Positions 11,461 through 21,464 of a stretch of DNA of 64,000 nt are shown in pieces. The stretch is from Tribonema minus (lineage: Eukaryota; Sar; Xanthophyceae; Tribonematales; Tribonemataceae): positions 992,001 to 1,056,000 of the forward strand of contig JAFCMP010000212.1 in the NCBI GenBank assembly GCA_017506865.1. Direction: 5' to 3'. A program made the translations under genes and the position numbers. Positions within the stretch are counted from its first letter, which is position 1; every line of letters begins with the position of its first letter. The notes under the pieces were generated by a model. The model ran no database searches and had not been told where the DNA came from. It saw nothing but the letters and a program-made list of their open reading frames with translations.

Positions 11461-13588
11461 TTAGCAGCTGGACCTGCGGCCGCCACCGCCGCTGCCGCCA
11501 TTGCCGCTGCCGCCGCTGCGGCGTGCATCCATCTGCGGAGGGGGGGCGCTGCGGCGTCCATCGCAGCTCGTAGGCGACGACAGGGCGGGAGATGACGATC
11601 TCGAGCTTCGCATGTCACAGCCACTGCCATTGTTGTACCTCCTGCTGCTGCTGCGGAAGTCGCCACTGTGGCTGCCGTCGCCGCCGCCGCCGCCGTCGCT
11701 GCCGCCGCCGCTGCCGCCGCCGCCGCCACCGCCGCCGCCACTGCCGCCGCCGCCGCCGCCACTGCCGCCGCCGCCGCCGCCACTGCCGCTGCCGCCGGCG
11801 CCAGCGCCGCTGCCGCCGCTGCTGCCAGCGGCGGCGGCGCCGGCGAGCATTGTTGTCTTGCCGCCGGCAAAGGCGGCGGCGCATGCCTCGCTGCTGGCGT
11901 CATGCGCCGTGAAGATGGACTCGTGGAAGCCGTGCATGCGCGACGGCGACGAGCTGCGCCGCAGGTCCTTGGCATTGCACGTGTCGGTGAAGGCGCGGCA
12001 CGCGTGGCGGTACGCCGGAAGGCGCGGCGTGGCGTGGAAGACGGCGTCCCACATAGCGCCGAGGGGGACGCGCGCGCGCAGGCCGCGCGTGCCGGGGGGC
12101 CTGCAACAGCAGCGATCAGCAGCAGCTCGTTAAGGCCAAAGTATAAGCGTGAAAGTATGTAAGTGGGAGACGGCGTCCCACATGGTGCCGAGGAGGACGC
12201 GCGCGCGCAGGCCGCGCGTGCCGGACGGCCTTGCGCAGCAGTGAGCAGCAGCAGCAGCAGCAGCAGCTTAGTAAGTTCAAGTTCAAGGAATCCTCACTAA
12301 GGGTTCAAACGAGAAACAGCGCGAGGGGCAGCAGCGCTCGCCACCAAAGAGGGAATCCGATGCGCACATGCACGCAGAGGCTGCGCGTGCAGGGCGGCCT
12401 GTCACAGCGCCGCGACGGCTACTAGAGCAGACGTTTTTGAGGTATGATTGTGAAATAGTGGTGGGAAGGAGGGGGGGGGGGGAGCGGCAGTGCTCAGACT
12501 ACTGTCACGAGTTGAGCGTATCGGCCGTGCTGTGCAGTAGCAACAAGCGCACAATGACCCGGAGGTGAGGTCCCAAAGTAGAGTCGACGAGTACAAGCTG
12601 GATGCTAGCTGACTCAGTGGCTGCACTTGCTGAGGGGAAAGAAGTTCACATGAACTTGAACAAGGTCGAGAATGAAGGCTGCTAAGGGGGGGGGGGGCGG
12701 TCAACCGGCGGCCTGGGGCAGCGATAGCAGACACTCGGGTGTGCTCGAGCGTAACCCACCGGTTTCGGCAATGAGGGCTTTGGGGTACTGACAGGCCGAC
12801 TCAACGATATACTTCGTATGTGATGCCGACCTTGCAAGATCATGCTGACTGTTGTGTGACCATCGATGGTGTACTGAGGCTGTGTATACTGTGACTCAGT
12901 CTGTGAGCCAACGTGAACTGAACTTGAAGGGGTGCACCTGCTGAAGCTGCGTTGAATATGCTCCGGCACCGTCATGCGTGATGCAGGAATCGCAAGTAAG
13001 ATATTGGTCATGACCGTACTCATCGTACTTGCCTAGTTTCAAGTTGCCACAGTGTGACACTTGAAGGACAGTGGGAGGGCTCACTCAGCTAGTACAGCAA
13101 AGCTAGAGGGGTCCGACATCACTGACAGAACTTGAAGCGCAGATGCGCTTTTGAATCAAACTGGGACTGCACCTGCTGAAGCAGTGGAAGATCATGGTGG
13201 CAGCGCTCGGCGGCGTGCTGAGCGATGCCAGGTGTGCCTCCGCCTCCTCCACGGTGCGGCGCGTGTGCTGGGTGACGCCGTCCCAGTTCACGAAGAGCAC
13301 GCGCATGAGGCCCGGCGCCTCCTTCAACTTCAACTTGCCCTGCTGCCCGTCGGTGGTGCCCCACAGGCCCTGAGACGGCGGCGGCGGCAATGGTGGCGCC
13401 ACGGGGGGACCCAGGGGCTCATGTGCGTAGGGCACTGCCATGGGTTGCGCCGGGCGGAGTGACTCAGAGTCGGACTCCGACGGCCACGCAACGCGCTTGC
13501 GCGCGGGGGCGGTGGCGTCATCGGACGAGCCCGGGCCGACGTGGAATGAGTCTGGCGAGCGCTTGACCCCTGCCACACTCGCGTCGAC
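11461..13588 (-). CDS. Low-complexity, probably nuclear protein: two 3' exons
   Basis: Exon 13588-13173 starts after CCCAG with GTCGACGCG in phase 0 and ends AG|GTGCAG in phase 2. Exon 12100-11461 starts after GCAG with one base completing Arg and ends at a TAA. The phases fit. The first exon encodes VAGVKRSPDSFHVGPGSSDD, a basic/Ser/Pro-rich stretch, then MRVLFVNWDGVTQHTRRTVE and an alanine-rich helix. The second encodes PPGTRGLRARVPLGAMWDAV, a Cys/His/Arg-rich stretch (HACRAFTDTC), then poly-Gly/Ser and a Ser/Arg-rich tail. No family was recognised; the KR clusters and disorder suggest a nuclear or RNA-related role (inference). The frame at 14426-15625 upstream ends in compatible phase and may belong to the same gene. 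Confidence 0.5.
12150..12405 (-). repeat. Two acceptor-side exon echoes upstream of the exon starting at 12100
   Basis: On the minus strand, sequence matching the start of that exon (CCCCGGCACGCGCGGCC through ATGTGGGACGCCGTC) recurs at about 12225-12160 with few changes, preceded by AG. A shorter, more decayed copy lies at about 12400-12370, preceded by an intact ACAG acceptor. A CAG tract sits between the first echo and the second. Confidence 0.8.
12925..12960 (-). repeat. Donor-side echo of the exon ending at 13173
   Basis: The minus strand reads CTTCAGCAG|GTGCACCCC, matching the true exon end CTTCAGCAG|GTGCAGTCC. The shared part is short, so it is a weak echo. A still weaker GCAG|GTGCCACC occurs near 13690. 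Confidence 0.45.
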
Positions 13589-13627
13589 CTGGGGGGGGAT
13601 ACAAGGGGGGGTGTTGAGTGCCACTCA

Positions 13628-14425
13628 GTGACTAGACTAGTAGGGGCGGGGGCTGGCCCAAGGGGGAGGTGCTACAACTTGAAGGGGTGGCACCTGCGCA
13701 GCCTGTGAGGGCTCCTTTTCACATACACAGCCGACATGAGCATAGGATATGAGTACCATATTCAACGAGGCATGTATGCGATGTGCGCACCTGGAAGAAG
13801 CAACTTGCACTATGCCTCAGACTGCGCGACTCAGAAACTTCAACTCTAAGCTGGCAGCAAATGAAGTCGAACACTGTGACGTCCGTTGCTGAAGCATGTT
13901 GCGTAGTACGCACGCTACAGGCATTACACAGCACCACCTTGAAGACTGCATTGTCGAATGCTGCAGTGGATTGCGCCATCTGCTAGCGACTTCAAGTTGA
14001 AGCTTCACATGTGCTTCCGCTGGGCAGCTTGAAGGTTCACTGAAGTTAACATCGCTACTGCACTCCTGCAACGTGAAGTTCAACATGTCACTGGCACGAG
14101 GTTGTGCAATCAGTTACCTTAGCAGTGATTTATTAACTTTAACAGGCTGCCAAAGTCAGCACCTGAGTTTCACCCTCAGGCTGGCAGTGCGTTGATCCTG
14201 CCAATGCGTTGACTCAAATGGTCGTACATGAGACATTCTTCACGCGATCATTCAACTTGATACTTCTAGTATGACCACCGTGATCTCAGGCTAGAGCTGC
14301 ACTGCATGCGGCATTCCATGTACTGCTTGTTCAACAAGTCGAACAGTGACTGTGTCCATGCAATTCAAAGCTCCATGACATTGTCTGGGTAGGACCTGAG
14401 GTTCAACAAGTTGCATGGACTTACG
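13628..14425 (-). other. Probable intron between the coiled-coil exon and the exon at 13588
   Basis: No convincing exon. It holds several TTGAAGT/ACTTCAA motifs and a GCAG|GTGCC echo-like site near 13690. If the upstream and downstream coding blocks are separate genes, this is intergenic. Confidence 0.4.
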
Positions 14426-15625
14426 CTGTCCAATGGAGCTGTCGTCCTGTGCCCGCCCCTGCCCCAGTCACCGTTGCCGCCCCCGACATCTGACGTATCA
14501 CCGCCACTGTGGCCGACAACGAAGGGCCCCCGGTGCGTAGGGAAGTTTGGCAAGGATGGCATCCCAAAGTCACTGCGAGTGGATGCTGCGGCCGCTCAGC
14601 AGCCGCCCTCCAGCTTCCTGCCGGTGGTTCATCGCTGGCGGCGGTGCCGCGTGCCCCATCGCTGCGTCCACAGTGTGGGGCGGGACGGCCCGGGGGTGGC
14701 GGTATGTGGCGTGCGCCGGCGCCGCAGGCTGCCGCACGGGCGTGCTACGCCGGGTGTGCGGAGCGAACCACGTGGAGGCAGCCGCTGCGGCCTGAGCCGC
14801 GCCGCCGGTCATGCTGGTCCTGTGCACCGCATCTGATTCAGACGTTGCGACGCCCCTGCCACCGTGACTGCTCTTGAAGTTCTGCACGTGCTGCACGGAC
14901 TCCACGGTCATAGTCAAGATAGCCTCGCGCGACGGCGGACCGCCAATGTGCATGCTTGTTGAGTAGCGTTGCATGTTATCACGCGCGGCCAGCCTGCCGT
15001 TGTTGGCGGCCCGGGGCCGGGCGCCGCTGCCGGTGGGAGTGGCGGTTCCCCGCTGGTAACTAGGGCTGTTATCAGTAGATGGAAGCGCAGTGGCATCGTT
15101 GTCGCGCAGCGAGTGGGCGGCAGCAGCGGCAACAGAGATCTGGCCCAAGGCGACCCGCTGCGCATTCAGCGCCGAGAGCGCCTGGTCGAGGCGCTGCTGC
15201 AGTGTCTCCTGTGACAGTCCCCATGACGCCTTGGCTGCCGTGAACGCAGCTGCTTGATTGTCGCGTTCTCGCATCAAGACAGCCAGCCGCTGGCGGAGCG
15301 TTGCCGCCTCGCAGTCTGCCGAAACGGAGCCGCAGCCGCCAGCGCAACCGGCGCCGCTTCGCCACTCTTCAGTCTGTATATAGCGCTGACAGACTGAGTG
15401 TGCAGAATCATCAACAGCTCGTTGAAGTTGCTGCCATGGCGACTGCGCAGGCTGCAGCAGCTGCTGCAGTTGTGATGGTACTTGATGAGGTACTATGATA
15501 GGCACGTAGTCGCGATGTGCACAGTCTGACTCGGAGGCTGACATTGCGGCAGCAGCGGCCCGGGGGCGGGATGCACCAGGTGCTGGTGGGCCAGTGCCGC
15601 GATCAAGTTCAAGTTGAGTCTCCAT
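14426..15625 (-). CDS. Coiled-coil protein of unknown function, possible 5' part of the gene at 11.5-13.6 kb
   Basis: From the ATG at 15625 (METQLELDRGTG) the frame is open to a TGA at 14570, about 350 residues. It carries a helical, heptad-like stretch (TLRQRLAVLMRERDNQAAAF, then LQQRLDQALSALNAQRVALG) that should form a coiled coil, followed by a disordered Ser/Pro/Arg-rich region. Immediately after the stop a different frame carries good protein character (MPSLPNFPTHRGPFVVGHSG) and ends at GACAGC|GTAAGT (donor at 14425), in phase 0, which fits the exon starting at 13588. Either a short unseen intron, a frameshift near 14575 or a sequencing error would join them; otherwise this is a separate intronless gene. 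No known family was recognised. Confidence 0.5.
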
Positions 15626-18600
15626 GACTGGCAGCCTCTGAGTCAGGCTTGTGCTCAACGAGACGCCATGCTCTGTTGGGCTCCGTGTCTCGGTGGCACG
15701 ATCAGATGACTGTGAGGCTGCCTCGGGTCCAAGCCGTCGCCACGGTCGTCATCGGATCCGGAAGACCTGTCTTCAAGCTGCACAGCACAGATGCCACAGT
15801 GTGTATTTAAATAAATAATTATCATTGTCATTTGTTTTCAAAAACCTTTGAAAGATTGAGTGACTCAATCACTGTCAGTGACAGAATGAGGCTGTCAGAC
15901 TGAGTTTGTCAAGCCGTTTGGCAGCAGACTGAGTCACGGTGACCACGAGGCCTCAATTGGCATGAAAGCGACCCTGGATGCTAGAAAGCGACTTGAGTTA
16001 GCAGCCAACAATAATGACTCGTCGGATCAGCCCAAACAACGCAGTTGAGGTATCTCTATGATGTTGAAGTTACCATAACTTCTGACTGTGGTGGGCGGCT
16101 TGCTGAGGTAGAGAATATTGATATTGAAGTTTCAAAAGTGCAAAAGATGTTGAAATTTAATAGATAATTGAAGTTTTAATTATGAGCATCAGTTGAAGTT
16201 GGGCTGTTGAAGTTACCTAAGTCCTGATGATCAACTTCAATTTGAACTTGAAGTAGGTCATTCGAATCGTGCGCTTTTTGTGAATGCAATGGTGCAGTTC
16301 ACAATGTCCCATGTCACAAGGAAAGCTACTTTGCCTTGGCGTCGCTTTTTAGCATCCGGGTCGTTTTCACGCCAATCAGGGCCTCACGTTCACTCGGTGC
16401 TTGCCAGAGCTGGGTCTTGCTGCCATCATGATCAGATTCAAAGTTTCACCGTCTGGCAAAGTTACAGTAATCAACTCACTAAGTTAATCTGTAGCAATGA
16501 CTGGTGATATCTATAGAAGTAATAAGTTCATTTGGAATCCGAAGTTCATATAGTATTCGTTTGAGTTGTGCGACCATCATGATGGAGGCGTATCCGACCG
16601 GTGCCTGTAGTACTCAGTGTACTGCATTTCACTGTGCCTCTGGCGAGGCCGAGTGAGACAATGTTTCGGGAGAAGGAAGTGCAGGGCTCTCATGCGCTCA
16701 ACACATGGACGTATATGTGGTATAAAGTTGGTGGCCGCAATGCACGCACTGATGTCGTTGTGTATAATTTATACAATGGCTGAGGCGTTCGCGCGTTGAG
16801 TGCTGATATGTTGTTGAAGAACGCGCTCACCAAACACGATGCCCCCAGCAATCATACTGCAACTGAAGCATCAACTTGAAGTATTACTTGAGATACTTCT
16901 GTGAGATATGGCAAGTGGGCATCAGCATCAGCAATATGCCGCTGTATGTAGGAAAGCACATGCTGTGATGGGCAAATTTTTAATGCAATAACTTCAAGTG
17001 TAACGTGTGAGCGCCCTGCAACCGTTGTGACTGAGCATGCTGGCTCATTTAGAATAAAGCGCCTGTAATCATGCCCTTAGCGTGGTGAATACGCAAAAGT
17101 CAAGCATCATACAGCGCCTTGAAGTTGCCATGGAAGTTTGAGCATTTTGTTACACTGTAAGGCAAGAGACATGCGGGCGGCTGGGTAAGCGAGCCACGCA
17201 ATGAGTGACAGACTCGGAGTGCTGGGCCAGTGCCAGGAGCTGCACTCACCACTGCGCTGAGCGGGAGATGAAGGGGGTATGTATGTACAACGCTGAGGGT
17301 AAGGGTATACCTATAGGGTTAGGTGAGGGGGTACGCTTGAGCTACAAGTGTGTCCCTGGCGCAAAAGCCCCACAGAGCCAAAGCCTGATATTATGCTGTC
17401 GGTTTCTGCTCATTTAGAATGCCAAAACAAGTCCAATGCATTATATTATAGCCTTGTGGATCTGAAGCTCCCAGTAGGGGCCGGCATTGGACTGCACTAA
17501 TGAAACGGTGATTGAAAGCGCTGCTCAGATAAACTGCCTCATAAACAATGACACGAGGAAGCAGGCAATGTGTCCCCTGTGCCTGCCCATAATTCGCGGC
17601 CGGACAGCTCTTGCCAAATGCCCTTGACACTAGGGCAGTTACCTTACAGATCGAGCGCCTCACACTCTGCACGAAGCCACGAGTGGGTTGGTAGTGAAGA
17701 CTGCAGGCACGAGACTGCACTGTTTGAGCAATGACGGAAATTGAAGTACACGATAGCGCTAGCGCTGGCACACCTGGCGCTGGAACGTGGCAGATGCAAC
17801 GTGCAAACCGCAAAGGGCCATGCTGGGCGACACATACTATGGATAACAAATGCATCGTGCAAACCGCAAAGGGTCATGCCAGGCGACACATACTAGCATG
17901 ATGGATCACGCGTGTACTACGAGCTACACGTTACAATAACTTCAACCTCAGGTTAGTAAATGCCAAAACAACGTCAGTGAGGCAGGAGAGACGCACCGCA
18001 GCGATGCGTTTGGGTCTGAGGCGCACTCATTCTTGGTAAAACGTGTGCAGGGAAGAGAATTAAGCTCGACTGGTCTCGCCACTGGCAGAGAAGCGTGCCA
18101 CGGCGGCAGGTATAGTATATCAACTTGGAGTACCATGGCCACGCATCAGATTCTGACGGGTGCCCATAATACTTTCAGTCATCTAGGCAAGAAAAGTAAA
18201 GCAACTGGCTCAGCTGCTTGCGCCACTGGCAGAACAGTGCAGCAGGCGCAATTTTTCAACGGGGCTGTTGCAGCCCTTGCGCCCCTCCGTTGCCAAGTCA
18301 ACCACCGTGGCACTGCCACGTGCAACTTGAATCTTAAGCGTGTGTGTACATGTCTGGTAGAGTACTTCCGATTGCGACCTCTTTAACGGTTGTACGGGGG
18401 CGAAGGGCTCTGGACTCCATGGCAGATATCGAGCAAGACCGTGTCTCACTTGCTGCCGCAGCGGCTCTGCAGGCATCTGCCCCATAACTGCTCTGCAGTT
18501 GTCCGCCGTGCACCATCGCACTTCAATTCTGACGCTTGGCAGCGCCATTAGCCTTTCTGGCTCTTGGGCTTGTGGAACGATGCTAGGTTGTACCTGAGGC
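15626..18600. other. Gene-poor, AT-richer spacer
   Basis: No gene supported. It contains clustered TTGAAGT/ACTTCAA motifs (16040-16260) and an imperfect 50-60-bp direct duplication at about 17795-17895 around gcaaaccgcaaaggg and gcgacacatacta. A minus-strand frame at 18210-18713 has some protein character (RYLPWSPEPFAPVQPLKRSQ) but no recognised domain and no splice support. Confidence 0.5.
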
Positions 18601-18714
18601 GTGCACAAGCGCGGAGAGTCACAGCAGCAGCCAACCATGAACTTCAAACACGAACTTGAAGCACTGCATGCAGGGTGCGTACTTTCGCTCAGTAGTTGCC
18701 TGGGCCCGAGCACC

Positions 18715-18910
18715 AGGGACGGCTGCTACCCTACCCCTACCCCTAGCCCTAACCCTAATTCTACTCCTAAGCCTAACCCTAAAGCTGAACCTCACCCCGG
18801 AGACTACATACTTGTAGGCTTGCAAACTCCGTATGCGTACTTAAGTACGGGGGCGTATATACGTATTTAAATACGTATTTGTGTGAGCAAATACTCCGCA
18901 AATACGGTGT
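18715..18910. repeat. TTAGGG-like tract followed by a GTATTTG hairpin
   Basis: Degenerate CCCTAA-type repeats run from about 18728 to 18790. They are followed by a palindrome-rich stretch with tacgtatttaaatacgta and the hairpin GTATTTG-TGTGAG-CAAATAC (7-bp stem). The same order (degenerate TTAGGG-like tract, then GTATTTGTGTG hairpin) recurs at 19395-19615. Confidence 0.7.
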
Positions 18911-19394
18911 TGTCGTAGGCCTGTTAACTGCGCTCCTTTGCTGACCTGACGCTGACAGCAGCAGCGAGACAGCAGCACCAGGAACTGGCATGTGCTTTTT
19001 TTGAGCGACCTCACGCCTGACCTCTTTGCAAATGCCCACGGAGTGCTTGACAAGGCAGTGTGGGCAACGCCGCATCCTTCCCCCTTGCTGCACAGGTCGG
19101 CACGCCGCCCTTGCCCCTTGCTTCATCAAATTTAGCCGAACTTCAACATGATCGTTTATTCTGTGTGGCACGCGCAATTTTTCTTCGACACCGATGGATG
19201 GCCACAGCCGATGGATGGCTGCACAGGCAGCAATGCTCGCTCGACAGGAACTGTTGCAGGTACAGCAGCCTCGCCAGCACCGCTACCGCCATCATCAGAG
19301 GCCCTGGGTGTCTGCCATCGCCACCTCACGATTTGTGCACTGCGTGGCACGCGTAAACGCCACCCTCGTCGTCGTCGTGGCTGTTCGAGCTCCT

Positions 19395-19620
19395 ACACCT
19401 AACCCTGACCCTCATTCTAACCCTGCCCTTAACCCTGAGCGCCTACTAGTAGACGAGGCATTACAGTGCGTCAAACCTCAACTTGAACTTGAGGTTGCAC
19501 ACCAGAGAGTGTGTGTGCTGTAGCTACACTGCGCGTGCCAGCATATGCCCACATACGCCAAATACGTCAAATACGTACTGGAAATACGGCGTATTTGTGT
19601 GGGGAAATACGCTTTTTTGC
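19395..19620. repeat. Second copy of the TTAGGG-like tract plus GTATTTG hairpin module
   Basis: Degenerate CCCTAA-type repeats at about 19398-19440 are followed by a GTATTTGTGTGGGGAAATAC hairpin (6-bp stem) near 19587-19606. It parallels the module at 18.7-18.9 kb but is diverged. Confidence 0.65.
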
Positions 19621-19624
19621 AACC

Positions 19625-20600
19625 CTACATACTTGATGCGCGAAAGACTTGGCAACCTACTTCGCACACCATGCGAACACTTGCTGCAGAGGACACGAGA
19701 GTGCCGCAATGCGACTACAGCAGTTAAGAATGTACCTCTCACATATCTGGGCATGGGAAGAACCTGCTGACAAAGGGGAGCGACTATGAGTGTTGCATTC
19801 ACACTGTGAATGCACGACATTGTGCGACCGCTCAACCTGTTCGGTCTAGTGATCATGGTGGACTTGTGGAGCAGATTTTATGCCGACAAGGCTATTAATA
19901 AGGAGTAGCCTAAGTACGGTGAGACGCTTGCAGTTACTTGCACTGCGTCACGCCCCGGCAAATCAGGCGCTGCATAGCGCAGCAAGCTCCCTGTCATAGA
20001 TGTCGTGAGCCTGCTTTGGAGATCCAAAAGATAATTCACAAGTGTGTGACTACCCCACATTGAAGTTTCATGACGTCAAAGGGTTGCATACGATGACATG
20101 TGCAATACCCGGTCATCCAATTTGTGATAATTGTGCCATGAAGAGGCACTGCACGATCAAGCGGCTGATAGCTTGCCCATCGCACAACTTGTGAAACTCC
20201 AGATCACTGCACTGCAATTATGGCGTCAAGTAGTTCTCCTTTCCACTCATTGGCAATAGTTGGCTTGAGGTAGTTACTGTGTGACCGCATCTGATTCATC
20301 AGCTGTGGATGCTAGTGCCTGATGCTGAGTGGAGCGCACGGCATAACCTAACCCTACCGCTAACCCTAACCCTAGCCCTAACCTCACCTGCCCTACACAT
20401 GGGGTTCGGTAACTGTCATGTGCGCCCTTGGCCTCTTCAGCTCTGTACTGTACATCATTCTCTCACGTAAGTCATGATGAAACGCACACGCAAATGACGA
20501 CTGGTAAGCTCCTAGTGCTGTTGAAACCTGCTGTTGCCACGCATGCAGTCACTGTATGTCGTATCGATATCGCACAACAACACTTGCTCTTGGCATGCAC
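19625..20600. other. Spacer, possibly holding the unseen 3' exon(s) of the methyltransferase gene
   Basis: A TTAGGG-type tract (about 20345-20390) lies here. The methyltransferase exon ending at 21465 is in phase 2 and needs at least one further short exon on the minus strand. No convincing candidate was found by eye. Confidence 0.35.
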
Positions 20601-20614
20601 ATGCGTTGCGCGCT

Positions 20615-21380
20615 CACAGGATGTCGTTGAGGCCCGCCTCCTTGTTCTGTAGTATACTTCAGAAGTACTACTTCTGAATCAAGTATCAAGTATGGAGCAA
20701 TGCGACCAATGACCGCTGCCACTGCTTCAAGTGCTGTGCACTATGTGGTTGCTAAGCGTGCAGTGGACATTGTATCATGGTTGCCATGTGCTCAAGGCAT
20801 GTACGTTACGAGCTAACCGGATGTCGTTGAGGCCCGCCTCCTTCAAGCTGTACAAGTCAGCTAGTTCCAAGTTTTCATAGTTGCGCTGCGGTAAGGTTTA
20901 ATTCAGCTGACTTATGCGCACCGTAGCACATTGCTGCTCAGGTGAGGCGTGCGCCAGGTATTGAACCCGCGCACTACATGGCAGCATGCTGCATACTCAC
21001 CGGATCTTGTTGAAGCCTGCCTCGTTGTACAAGTCAGCTAGTTTGATTTTCATAGTTGCGCTGCAGTAAGGTTCAACCTAGCTGACAGCTAGTTTAATTT
21101 TGATAGTTGCGCTGCAGTAAGGTTCAACCTAGCTGACTTGTGCGCAGAGTAGCTGCTCAGGTGAGGCGTGCGCCAGGCGTTATTGGACTCGTGCACTGCA
21201 TGGCAGCATGCTGCACAACTCACCGGATCTTGTTGAAGTCCGCCTCCTTGTACCAGTCAGCTACTTCTACTTCCATTTTTCACAGTTTCACTGCGGTAGT
21301 GTTCAATCTAACTGACTTGTGCGCAGAGTAGCACTTTGCTACTCAGGTGGAGGCGTAAGCCAGGTGGTGTTGAACTCGCG
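20615..21380 (-). repeat. Array of four donor-side exon echoes of the methyltransferase exon, in units of about 200 bp
   Basis: The true exon end encodes YKEAGLNDIR|GTGAGT (exon ends 21465). Downstream on the minus strand the edge recurs at about 21229-21254 (YKEADFNKIR|GTGAGT), 21000-21026 (YNEAGFNKIR|GTGAGT), 20820-20845 (KEAGLNDIR, donor GTTAGC) and 20622-20645 (KEAGLNDI, donor GTGAGC). Each unit also carries intron landmarks: a gctaGTTTGATTTT/AGTTGCGCTGCAGTAAGGTTCAA block and GGTGAGGCGTGCGCCAGG. A TTAGGG-like tract at 21400-21458 lies directly behind the true donor. Confidence 0.9.
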
Positions 21381-21464
21381 CACCAATGACAGCATTGGGG
21401 TCAGGCTTAGGGTTAGGGTTAGGGATTAGGTTCAGGGTCAGGGGATAGGGTTAGGGTTACTCAC

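Noticed and set aside
18210..18713. Minus-strand 167-codon frame as a gene
   Set aside because: Some protein-like composition, but no start context, domain, splice partner or paralogue in the window; left as spacer.
20945..21180. Possible tRNA T-arm-like strings (gttgaacccgcgc, gttattggactcgtgc)
   Set aside because: No D-arm, anticodon stem or acceptor stem pairs with them; the strings are part of the echo-array unit in the methyltransferase gene.
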